Source: Anaerolineales bacterium (GTDB lineage: Bacteria; Chloroflexota; Anaerolineae; Anaerolineales; Villigracilaceae). Taken from it: a DNA stretch of 11,071 bases. Each line of letters begins with the position of its first letter. Positions within the stretch are counted from its first letter, which is position 1. The DNA lies in assembly GCA_028689195.1 (NCBI GenBank), contig JAQTWR010000062.1:1-11071 (forward strand), read 5' to 3'. Of this stretch, positions 1 to 6,706 are shown piece after piece. The notes beneath the pieces are model-generated. The model was given only the letters and a program-made list of their open reading frames with translations. It did not search any database and was not told where the DNA came from. Made by a program: the position numbers and the translations under genes.

Positions 1-1324
1 GCTCGCGCGCTTTGTGCAGGCGTTCGCGCCAGTCGGGGCGCATCAACAAGCCGTGAATATTCTCGCAGATTTTACGCAGCGCGGATTCGTCCTCTTGCGT
101 TTGCTGCGCTTCAATCAGGGGTTCGTCTTGCTGGCTCACCTCGTCCGCTTTATCGGCGGGGACGGTGTCGGCGTCGGCGAGTCTCAGCGCTTCGAGGTAT
201 TGAATTGCGGCGTCGTGAAACGCCGATTTTTTCAGGTCAATTTGACCGAGCAGCAAACGCGCGCCGAGCGCGTAATCGTTATGTTTGACGGAATTTTGCA
301 AAACGCGCTGGGCGCTTTCGAGACGTTCGGCATTTACGCGCAAAAGTCCCAACGCGAAATAAAGCGACGCGTGTTTGAATCCCGCCTCGATAGCGCCTTC
401 CATTTCTTCCGCCGCCTGCGCTTCATTCCCTTTGGACTGCGCGTCGATTGCCTGGCTAAGATGCAGGATGACTTTGGTCTGTTCCGCCTGCTGCATGGAT
501 AGCGCCCCCGTGCCTTTCATAATCGCGGAGAGTCCGCGCCGTTCCTGCGCCGAGGGGCTGTCGTCTGAAAATTCAAAAAGCAGTTCCGCAAGTTGAGTCA
601 GCGCTTTTTGGCGCGCCTCCGCGACGGGGTCGAGTCCTGCGGAATGCGCCGCGCTCGGCTTTTGCAATTGTTTGACCTGCGCCATGCGGATGGGTCCCGT
701 TCCGCCTTTGCCGCGCATCGGCTTGGGCAGCAATTGTCCCGTGCTTAATAGGATTTGCGCCTGCTTTGCTTCGGGGCTGTTCGGCAAAATGGATTGGGCT
801 TTATTCACCATCTCTTTCGATTTTTCGAGATTGCCCGAACGCTGAAGGATGCTGGCAAGCGCGAGATATTCGGTTACCGCCTGCTGAACGTGACCGAGTT
901 TTTCATGCACCTGCGCCAGACGCGAATGGGCGAGCGCGTGTTCAGGATTCAAGTTGGTAATCCGCAGCCAATTTTCGAGCGCTTTCTCGGTATCGCGCTG
1001 CTGTAAAAAGAGATCGCCCGCGCGCATTGAAGCGTCCACAGCGGTTTTCAATTCGCCCATCCGCTCGGAAATTTGCGCCACTTTCTCCATCGGCACGGGG
1101 TCGTCCTGCGAAATCTTTGCGACGGTCATATAAATTTGCAAAGCGTCTTCTATCCTGCCGAGTTGATAAAGCGCCAGCCCAAGGCTGTTCAGCGCTTTGG
1201 GATGATCGGGAAATTCCTGCAAGGCGCGGCGATAGGCAGAGACGGCTTTCTCCCACTCCTGATCCCACGCGGCGGAGTGTCCATCGTTCATTGATTTTTG
1301 GAAAATATCTTCTCGTCCGGTCAT
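1..1324 (-). CDS. TPR-repeat protein, 3' end beyond window
   Basis: An open frame of 441 codons runs without a stop from an ATG at 1324 to the left edge, so the C-terminus is missing. It begins MTGREDIFQKSMNDG. Residues ~17-186 are tetratricopeptide-like helical pairs, for example HPKALNSLGLALYQLGRIED (41-60) and HALAHSRLAQVHEKLGHVQQ (129-148). A less regular, charged and Ala/Gln-rich linker follows (~190-270), and further TPR-like helices lie at ~282-385. There is no signal peptide or membrane segment, so it is probably a cytoplasmic protein-binding scaffold; the partner is unknown. ATG 1324 has a weak GGAA six to seven bases upstream. An in-frame ATG at 1351 would add nine residues (MTDYANGNT) and directly abuts the repeat ending at 1352. 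It lies 384 bp downstream of polA on the same strand. TPR identity is confident; specific function cannot be named. Confidence 0.85.
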   Translation of the reverse strand, partial: MTGREDIFQKSMNDGHSAAWDQEWEKAVSAYRRALQEFPDHPKALNSLGLALYQLGRIEDALQIYMTVAKISQDDPVPMEKVAQISERMGELKTAVDASMRAGDLFLQQRDTEKALENWLRITNLNPEHALAHSRLAQVHEKLGHVQQAVTEYLALASILQRSGNLEKSKEMVNKAQSILPNSPEAKQAQILLSTGQLLPKPMRGKGGTGPIRMAQVKQLQKPSAAHSAGLDPVAEARQKALTQLAELLFEFSDDSPSAQERRGLSAIMKGTGALSMQQAEQTKVILHLSQAIDAQSKGNEAQAAEEMEGAIEAGFKHASLYFALGLLRVNAERLESAQRVLQNSVKHNDYALGARLLLGQIDLKKSAFHDAAIQYLEALRLADADTVPADKADEVSQQDEPLIEAQQTQEDESALRKICENIHGLLMRPDWRERLHKARE

Positions 1325-1351
1325 AGTGTTTCCATTTGCATAATCTGTCAT

Positions 1352-1509
1352 CTACTAAGGAAAAAGGAATTTCAAAACCGTTTTTGCCACGGATTTCACT
1401 AATTCGCGCGAATTTCTAAATCTATCCGTGATAATCCGCGTAATTCGCGGCTAAATCTTTTGTTCCATTCGCTTTGAACGGCATTTTTTTCGCGCCGTGG
1501 TTTTACTCA
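1352..1509 (+). repeat. ~158-bp dispersed repeat, copy A (downstream of polA)
   Basis: This segment matches the reverse complement of 4549-4705. Aligned by eye, it differs at about 15 substitutions and three single-base indels, roughly 89% identity. Shared landmarks in order are ctactaagga, tttcaaaaccg, gccacggatttcactaat, aatccgcgtaatt, atcttttgttcc, gctttgaac and ggttttactca. It is built of short sub-palindromes (cacggattt / atccgtg) and has no reading frame, so it looks like a non-coding, MITE- or REP-like dispersed element. It lies in the polA-TPR spacer, with its left end directly against the alternative ATG (1351) of the TPR gene. The bases from 1510 to about 1545 hold a short imperfect hairpin (cccga...tcggg) and end in gaatgacat. 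I see nothing else in 1546-1617. Confidence 0.8.
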
Positions 1510-1617
1510 CATCATCCCGACGATCTTTCGGGAGAATGACATTGCGCAGGACTGGGATTTGCTGATTATAACCGCGTAATTTTTTTCGCAAATGGTTCTG
1601 TCGTATGATTGTCCATA

Positions 1618-1698
1618 CGTCGCGCCTTACCTTTTAGATTTACTTCATAACGGGGAAAATCTCCGCTTCAAGATTTTCCTGCCGCATAAGGCGCGACG
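1618..1698. repeat. Nested stem-loop just downstream of polA
   Basis: Two perfect inverted repeats are nested. The outer 12-bp arms are cgtcgcgcctta (1618-1629) and taaggcgcgacg (1687-1698). The inner 9-bp arms are ggaaaatct (1654-1662) and agattttcc (1671-1679), around an 8-nt loop. Beyond the outer arms, pairing resumes for two bases after one mismatch. It begins 11 bases after the polA stop codon in the direction of transcription. No T-tract follows on the minus strand, so it is not a standard intrinsic terminator. It may act as a 3'-end or processing structure of the polA mRNA, or be a small palindromic repeat. Confidence 0.6.
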
Positions 1699-1708
1699 CA
1701 TAATCCGT

Positions 1709-4507
1709 TTATTTCAACACCTGCATTCCGCCCCAACTTTTGCCCGCGCGGGCTTCTGTCGAAAGCGGAATACTCAGCGGATATGCGTTCGCCATTGTTT
1801 GCTGAACAAGATGCGCGGTTTCCTGCAATTCAACTTCAGGACATTCCAGCACAAGTTCGTCATGCACTTGCAAAAGCATTTTGGCTTTCAATCCTGCCGC
1901 CTTAATTGCGGATGGAATTTTCAGCATGGCGAGTTTCATAATGTCCGCGGCGGTTCCCTGCACCGGCGCGTTGATGGCTTCGCGTTCTTCGCGGTTCTTT
2001 AACTGCACATTCAGTTTGCCTTGCAGCGCGGGGAAATATCTGCGGCGACCTAAAAGCGTTTCGACATATCCCTGTTCTGCGGCGAGTTTGCGCGTTCCGT
2101 CCAAATATTTTTTAACGCCGGGGAATTTCTGAAAATAGGTTTTGACAAATTGATCCGCTTCGGCGAGAGTCAAATCGGTGGAACGCGTCAGCCCAAACGA
2201 CGACATGCCATAGATCAACCCGAAGTTGATCGCCTTCGCATGGCGGCGCATATCTTTCGTCACGGCTTCTAACTCGATTCCATAAATCGCGGCGGCTGTG
2301 GTGGCGTGGATGTCTTCGCCCGCGCGGAACGCGTCCAGCATCGCTTCATCGCCCGCCATGTGCGCGACGATTCTTAATTCGATTTGCGAGTAATCCACCG
2401 AAAGCAGCACGTTGCCCGCGTCCGCGATAAATCCGTTACGCACGCGGCGACCTTCCTCGGTGCGGATGGGAATATTTTGCAAGTTGGGATTGACCGAAGA
2501 CAGCCGCCCCGTCACCGCGCCGACTTGATTGTAGGAAGTGTGTACGCGTCCCGTTTGCGAATCCACCGCGGCGGGCAGCGCGTCTACATACGTTGATTTT
2601 ATTTTTGCGAGCTCGCGGTTTTCGAGAATCAAATCCACTACGGGATGTTTGCCGCGCAGGTTTTCCAAAACATCCGCCGCAGTCGAATAATGTCCGCTGG
2701 CGGTTTTCTTGCTTTTATCGGGCGGATCGAGTCGCAGATGCGTAAATAACACATCCGAAAGTTGCTGCGTGGAATTAATATTGAACGGCTTGCCCACAAC
2801 TTCAAAAATTTGCTTTTCAATTTCGGCGATGCGCGTCTCGAGTTTTTTAGAGAAGGTTTCAAAGAACGGCAGGTCAAGCCGAATGCCGGTCATTTCCATA
2901 TCCGCAAGGATGTGAACAAGCGGCATTTCCATTTCATCAAGCAAGGTCGTTCCGTTCACGCGCGCGAGGTCGTTTTGCAAAATCGGAATGAGACGCAAGG
3001 TCGTCTCCGCGTCCGCCGCCGCGTATGGAGCGACAGACTCAATCGAAACGTCCGCCATGCTCAATTGATTTTTGCCTTTGCCGATCAATTCTTCGATGCG
3101 CGTCATCTCTTCGCCGAGACGCGCCAGCGCTAGATTTTTTAATCCCAAATTGCGCGAGGACGGGTCAACAATAAATTCGGCGAGCATCGTATCGAAGGTT
3201 AATGGCGTAACGACGAGTCCGTGCTTTGCCAAAACGATGTAATCGTATTTCGCGTTATGCGCCGCCTTGCCGATTTTTGCGTCCGTCATGGACGGGGTCA
3301 ACGCGGCGATAACTTTCTTCAATTCAAGATTGTTTCCCGAAGTATGCCCAACGGGAATGTAATACGCCTGCCCCTCTTTGACCGCGAGCGAAACGCCGAC
3401 AATCTCCGCGCTCATTTCATCGGTGGAGGTTGTCTCTGTGTCGAACGAAATAATTTTCGCTTTCGCAAGTTCGCGCGCAAGATCGTTCAACTTACCTTCG
3501 CTGTCCACGACAATTACTTCGATGTTCGACGTCTGCACGAGAGTCGCCACAGGCTGCGGCTCGTTTACAAACATGGAGAGCTGTCCGCTTTTGGTCTTTG
3601 CGGTTTTAACAGCAATCTCTGAAGAAGCAATGCCCGAACTAATCGCCGGAACTTTGGCTAACAGCGTGCGGAATTCCATTTCCTTAAAGAATTCTTCCAG
3701 CGCCGCGCCGTCAAACGGAACGACTTTAGCGTGTTCAAAATCAAAATTGATTTTCAAGTTGGTTTCGATCAGCGCGAGTTTATAACTCATGTACGCGGAT
3801 TCTTTACTATCTTCAAGTTTGGTCTTCCAGCGTTTTTCAACTTGATCTATGTTTTCATAAATCGCATCCAGCGTCCCGAATTTTTCCAGCAGCGCGACGG
3901 CGGTCTTTTCGCCCACGCCTTTCACGCCGGGGATATTATCGGATGTGTCGCCGACGATGGCTTTGTAATCCACCACTTGATTTGGGCGCACGCCTAATTT
4001 CTTGATTACGTCTTCGTCGGTGATGTAGGTATGATCGTCGCCCGCGAGATAAACTACTGTGTGCTCGTTGACCAATTGCAGCAAGTCTCTATCGCCCGTG
4101 ATGATTTTTACGCCAAGACCTTTTTCTGCGGCGATTTTTGCCACCGAGCCGAGAACATCGTCCGCTTCAAACCCTTCCATTTCGAGGCGCGGAATGTTGA
4201 ACATATCCACCATCTGGCGGATGCGCTCGATTTGCGGGCGCAGGTCGTCGGGCATTTTTTCGCGCGTGGCTTTATATTCGGGGAAGATTTCGTCGCGGAA
4301 GGTTTTGCCTACATCGAAAGCGACGGCGAGATATTCAGGTTTTTCCTGCTCCAAAACGCGGACGAGTTCGCGCGCGAATCCGTAAATTCCCGCAGTGGGT
4401 TCGCCTTTAGAGTTCTGCCAGCGCTGGCTGCTCGCGCCGGCGGTTAAGGCAAAATACATTCTGTACGCTAAAGCGTGTCCGTCAATTAGATAAAGTGTAG
4501 GGGGCAT
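1709..4507 (-). CDS. polA: DNA polymerase I
   Basis: This 932-residue protein is a full-length family A DNA polymerase, close to the 928 residues of E. coli Pol I. It fills gaps and removes RNA primers in lagging-strand synthesis and repair. Residues 1-~290 are the 5'-nuclease, with acidic sites at D9, D65, EGFEADD (111-117), D139/D141 and GDTSDNIPG (186-194). The 3'-5' proofreading domain (~330-510) keeps all exo motifs: FDTET (D356, E358), NAKYD (D422) and YAAAD (D499). The polymerase domain has motif A SVDYSQIELR (D705), motif B RRHAKAINFGLIYG (R754, K758, F762, Y766) and motif C VHDE (H882, D883). Both exonucleases should therefore be active, unlike Pol I versions that have lost proofreading. 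The start ATG has no clear Shine-Dalgarno. The 325-bp spacer upstream holds a terminator and repeats, so its own promoter probably lies within 4508-4777. Confidence 0.98.
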   Translation of the reverse strand: MPPTLYLIDGHALAYRMYFALTAGASSQRWQNSKGEPTAGIYGFARELVRVLEQEKPEYLAVAFDVGKTFRDEIFPEYKATREKMPDDLRPQIERIRQMVDMFNIPRLEMEGFEADDVLGSVAKIAAEKGLGVKIITGDRDLLQLVNEHTVVYLAGDDHTYITDEDVIKKLGVRPNQVVDYKAIVGDTSDNIPGVKGVGEKTAVALLEKFGTLDAIYENIDQVEKRWKTKLEDSKESAYMSYKLALIETNLKINFDFEHAKVVPFDGAALEEFFKEMEFRTLLAKVPAISSGIASSEIAVKTAKTKSGQLSMFVNEPQPVATLVQTSNIEVIVVDSEGKLNDLARELAKAKIISFDTETTSTDEMSAEIVGVSLAVKEGQAYYIPVGHTSGNNLELKKVIAALTPSMTDAKIGKAAHNAKYDYIVLAKHGLVVTPLTFDTMLAEFIVDPSSRNLGLKNLALARLGEEMTRIEELIGKGKNQLSMADVSIESVAPYAAADAETTLRLIPILQNDLARVNGTTLLDEMEMPLVHILADMEMTGIRLDLPFFETFSKKLETRIAEIEKQIFEVVGKPFNINSTQQLSDVLFTHLRLDPPDKSKKTASGHYSTAADVLENLRGKHPVVDLILENRELAKIKSTYVDALPAAVDSQTGRVHTSYNQVGAVTGRLSSVNPNLQNIPIRTEEGRRVRNGFIADAGNVLLSVDYSQIELRIVAHMAGDEAMLDAFRAGEDIHATTAAAIYGIELEAVTKDMRRHAKAINFGLIYGMSSFGLTRSTDLTLAEADQFVKTYFQKFPGVKKYLDGTRKLAAEQGYVETLLGRRRYFPALQGKLNVQLKNREEREAINAPVQGTAADIMKLAMLKIPSAIKAAGLKAKMLLQVHDELVLECPEVELQETAHLVQQTMANAYPLSIPLSTEARAGKSWGGMQVLK

Positions 4508-4548
4508 GGTTTAATTTGTAGTTGAATGGGTAGGTTTCTATGTCATCT

Positions 4549-4705
4549 TGAGTAAAACCACCGCGCGAAAAAACGCGGTTCAAAGCAAAAGGAACAAAAG
4601 ATTCAGCCACAAATTACGCGGATTGTCACGGATGGATTTGAAAATCCGCGCAAATTAGTGAAATCCGTGGCAAAAAACGGTTTTGAAATTCTTGTTCCTT
4701 AGTAG
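4549..4705 (-). repeat. ~157-bp dispersed repeat, copy B (upstream of polA)
   Basis: This is the inverted partner of 1352-1509, about 89% identical by eye. It lies 41 bp upstream of the polA start codon, so any polA promoter lies in it or between it and the gene. On the plus strand it starts at tgagtaaaacca and ends at ccttagtag. It contains two short strong palindromic parts: ccgcgcgaaaaaacgcggt near one end, and atccgtg / cacggat arms in the middle. No reading frame is present. The bases on either side (tgtcatcttgag before, gcgaagggtctc after) look like two halves of a different repeat, as if this copy had inserted into it. Confidence 0.8.
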
Positions 4706-4707
4706 CG

Positions 4708-4762
4708 TTAGCGAAGGGTCTCAAGGAAATCGTAGAGATGCTTCGCTGTGCTCAGCATGACG
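4708..4762. repeat. Partial 'gaagggtctc / gagatgcttcg' palindromic repeat
   Basis: The stretch gcgaagggtctc ... gagatgcttcgc ... ctcagcatgacg has the same words in the same order as the centre and right arm of the palindrome at 10006-10100 (cgaagggtctca, gagatgcttcg, ctcagcatgaca). The two copies differ in the spacers between the words. The internal arms gcgaagggtctc and gagatgcttcgc are near-complementary, so it can fold into a hairpin. This is a dispersed non-coding repeat; from memory, similar sequences are common in Anaerolineae genomes. Confidence 0.6.
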
Positions 4763-4777
4763 CTGTGTAAGGAAGAA

Positions 4778-4823
4778 AAAATAAAGAAGCGCAGAGTGAT
4801 TATACTCTGCGCTTCTTTATTTT
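4778..4823 (-). terminator. Intrinsic terminator of the 559-codon gene
   Basis: A perfect 17-bp stem (ataaagaagcgcagagt 4781-4797 and its complement 4804-4820) is extended by three A-T pairs, with a six-base loop. It lies 9 bases past the stop codon at 4833. On the minus strand the stem is followed by TTTTTCTTCC. It should separate the upstream gene from polA. Confidence 0.88.
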
Positions 4824-4832
4824 CTGAAAGTC

Positions 4833-6512
4833 TTATCGCGGAGCGATGGAGGATTCCTGTCCCTGACGCTGGCGGGTTTGGTTGATGTAATCCTTCACCA
4901 GTTGCGGCGGATGCGGCTGCGAACCGCCCATGATGAGATAGCCCGGCGCCCAAAAATCATGCGACGGGTTTTCTTTGCTCAAACGCGGAAATTCGTCGAA
5001 TATTTTTTCGGAGGTCTGCTGGCGGACAATCCGCATTAAATAGCCGGGAGAGGTGTTCGGCTGCACGTTCACGACCCATTGCAAATATTCGGGACGCACC
5101 GATAGATACTCCAGCCGCCAGCCGAATGCGACGCAGAGGTTCGACATCCACTCGCCCAGCCGATCCGCCAAATCGCCGATGATGTAATGCGTGCTAAAAC
5201 GCGGCACAAGCAGGCAGGCGTAAGTGAGGTGATAAAGTCCCGCAGAGGTTGGCTCGACGACCAGTTTGTTTACCGCTTGCGTGGTGGGACTTTCGCGGGT
5301 GACGTCGGTCGCATTTGCGGGCGGAGCAATGGGCGTTGGAGTGCGTTCGTCCGTAAGCGCGCTTTTGCGGGTAAGGTCTAATTCCGCGACTTTTGAAGCG
5401 GGGGCGGGAATTGGGGTCGCTGATCGTTTTTGCGGACGCGAGGGCGCGGCGGCTTCTAACGCGGATTGCGGCAGCGCGTTTGTTTTGACTGGTCGGGCGG
5501 GTTCGCGTCGGGCTACGGGAGTTAATCGAACAGCGGGAGAGGATTCACGATTGAACACAGAGGCGTCTGCCAGCGGTTCGGAAACGCGCGTCTCATTGGG
5601 GTCGAATCGCGTCTCGCGCTGAATATTCGCTTTGGGTTTGGGGCTGGGATTGGGCGAGGGAATATCCGTCAGGATGTTGGTAATCGGCGGGATATTTTCC
5701 TCGTCGAGGTTATCCGCCTCCGCGAGTTCCTCTTGAACCGACTTGGAAGGCTTGGGCAATTCAAAATTATCGAGGTCGGCAACCAACTGGCTGGCTTGAT
5801 TGCGGATTGTGCTAAAAGGGGTTTCCGAGTCGAACACGAGCGCCAACACAGAATCGGCGGCGATGTGGGTGGCGTAGAGCATGTGCTCGGCTTTTGTGCT
5901 TTCAAGGCGGATGAAGCGCAGCAGGTCCGATCCTTTTTGAGCGTCCCAATTGCGCGTAACGGCTTGCGCCAGTTCTTTCGCGGCTTGCTGCGAAAGTCCG
6001 CCCGCGTAAGCCCACAATCTGTTCTTTCGCGTGATCAGCGCCGCCTGCGCGGAAGATGATAACGTAAGCCTCGTGAGGTGCTGGGCGGCTTTATTCTCGT
6101 CGCTTAGCCAGGGCAGATCGGCGTCTTGCGAAGCGGGCGCAGATTGCGGCTGGCTGATGGCGGTCATAAAGTCGCTCATGCTAAACGGTTTGTGGACAAG
6201 AATCCACGGGCGCAGGGTATCGAAAGCGGGAGGCGTAACATTGCCTTCGCACAGAACGATTAAGTTGATTCCTCTTTGGATGGTTCGCAGCGCGGTTCCA
6301 ATTTCCTGTACCCCATTTTCGCCAAGAGCGAGGTCGAGCATGGCAAGCGGAACCCCTACCTCGTCTGCGCGCACGATGGCAGACGATTTATTGTTGGCGA
6401 TATGGATACGATAAAGCGTCGTCTCTTCCAATATACGACGGACGCTCTCTCCAACATCTTGAGAAGGGGTAACAACAAGTATATCCGCTGGCATTTGAAT
6501 GAAGTTTATCAC
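4833..6512 (-). CDS. Receiver-like / roadblock-like / degenerate Y1-transposase fusion protein
   Basis: 559 codons from a GTG at 6512. An in-frame ATG at 6494 (MPADILVV) is equally plausible; neither has a clear Shine-Dalgarno. Numbering is from the GTG. Residues ~9-120 form a response-regulator receiver-like domain: ILVV first strand, putative phospho-acceptor D60 in MLDLAL, and HKPF (K108). The usual Asp pair after strand 1 is missing (VVTPSQD), so phosphorylation is doubtful. Residues ~140-248 resemble a roadblock/LC7 domain (AALITRKNRLWAYAGG; VLALVFDSETPFSTIR). Residues ~250-415 are Pro/Ser/Thr-rich and probably disordered. Residues ~425-548 align with IS200/IS605 TnpA (Y1 transposase). 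LYHLTYACLLVPRFS matches its first strand. The catalytic HUH site reads EYLQ (475-478) instead of D-H-U-H. FDEFPRL, FWAPGYLI and the nucleophile helix LVKDYINQ (Y542) are present. It is therefore probably not an active transposase. I infer a signalling or nucleic-acid-binding role. It is divergent from the hydrolase gene and ends in a strong terminator. Confidence 0.85.
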   Translation of the reverse strand: MINFIQMPADILVVTPSQDVGESVRRILEETTLYRIHIANNKSSAIVRADEVGVPLAMLDLALGENGVQEIGTALRTIQRGINLIVLCEGNVTPPAFDTLRPWILVHKPFSMSDFMTAISQPQSAPASQDADLPWLSDENKAAQHLTRLTLSSSAQAALITRKNRLWAYAGGLSQQAAKELAQAVTRNWDAQKGSDLLRFIRLESTKAEHMLYATHIAADSVLALVFDSETPFSTIRNQASQLVADLDNFELPKPSKSVQEELAEADNLDEENIPPITNILTDIPSPNPSPKPKANIQRETRFDPNETRVSEPLADASVFNRESSPAVRLTPVARREPARPVKTNALPQSALEAAAPSRPQKRSATPIPAPASKVAELDLTRKSALTDERTPTPIAPPANATDVTRESPTTQAVNKLVVEPTSAGLYHLTYACLLVPRFSTHYIIGDLADRLGEWMSNLCVAFGWRLEYLSVRPEYLQWVVNVQPNTSPGYLMRIVRQQTSEKIFDEFPRLSKENPSHDFWAPGYLIMGGSQPHPPQLVKDYINQTRQRQGQESSIAPR

Positions 6513-6570
6513 TTATAACTTGCCTAATCAAGTAAAGACTCTCAATCAAACTCAAATTTGTCTATCTAAC

Positions 6571-6599
6571 TTGTAATTTGTTCTGAAATGTGCTATTAA
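6571..6599 (+). promoter_or_regulatory. Possible sigma70-type promoter for the hydrolase gene
   Basis: TTGTAA (6571-6576) and TATTAA (6594-6599) are 17 bases apart, each matching four of six consensus bases. They lie in the AT-rich divergent spacer, ~107 bases before the start codon at 6707. No better pair was found in this strand; no convincing pair was found for the minus-strand gene starting at 6512. Confidence 0.35.
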
Positions 6600-6694
6600 C
6601 AAAGGAGTCCGTTGCAAAATATTTTCTTCACCTACTTCGTTTTTCGCGGTAAAAAGGCGTTTTTTGCAGCGCGTCCAAAAATTGATTTCCTATA

Positions 6695-6701
6695 GAGAAG
6701 G
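6695..6701 (+). promoter_or_regulatory. Shine-Dalgarno that decides the hydrolase start
   Basis: GAGAAGG ends five bases before ATG 6707. The in-frame GTG at 6701 overlaps this site and is therefore unlikely to be the start. Confidence 0.7.
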
Positions 6702-6706
6702 TGGCT

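Noticed and set aside
14..502. 162-codon plus-strand frame at the left edge
   Set aside because: It is antisense to the TPR gene and shows no recognisable family or Shine-Dalgarno.
942..1326. Open frames of 73-108 codons on both strands in the TPR region
   Set aside because: The continuous 441-codon minus-strand frame with TPR pattern covers the same bases; the others are out-of-frame shadows.
1592..4447. Several plus-strand open frames of 70-138 codons opposite polA
   Set aside because: They lie wholly within a complete, motif-perfect polA; they have no ribosome sites and are rich in Arg/Phe, as expected for antisense shadows.
1352..4705. CRISPR array
   Set aside because: The repeats are long, few, diverged and inverted; there are no regular spacers and no cas genes.
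4833..5240. An intact insertion sequence of the IS200/IS605 group
   Set aside because: The catalytic histidines are missing, the domain is fused in frame to ~415 upstream residues, and no left/right-end hairpins or TnpB gene flank it.
5187..6518. Plus-strand frames opposite the receiver/transposase-like gene
   Set aside because: Low-complexity translations (Gly/Arg/Ala rich) antisense to a gene with clear domains and terminator.
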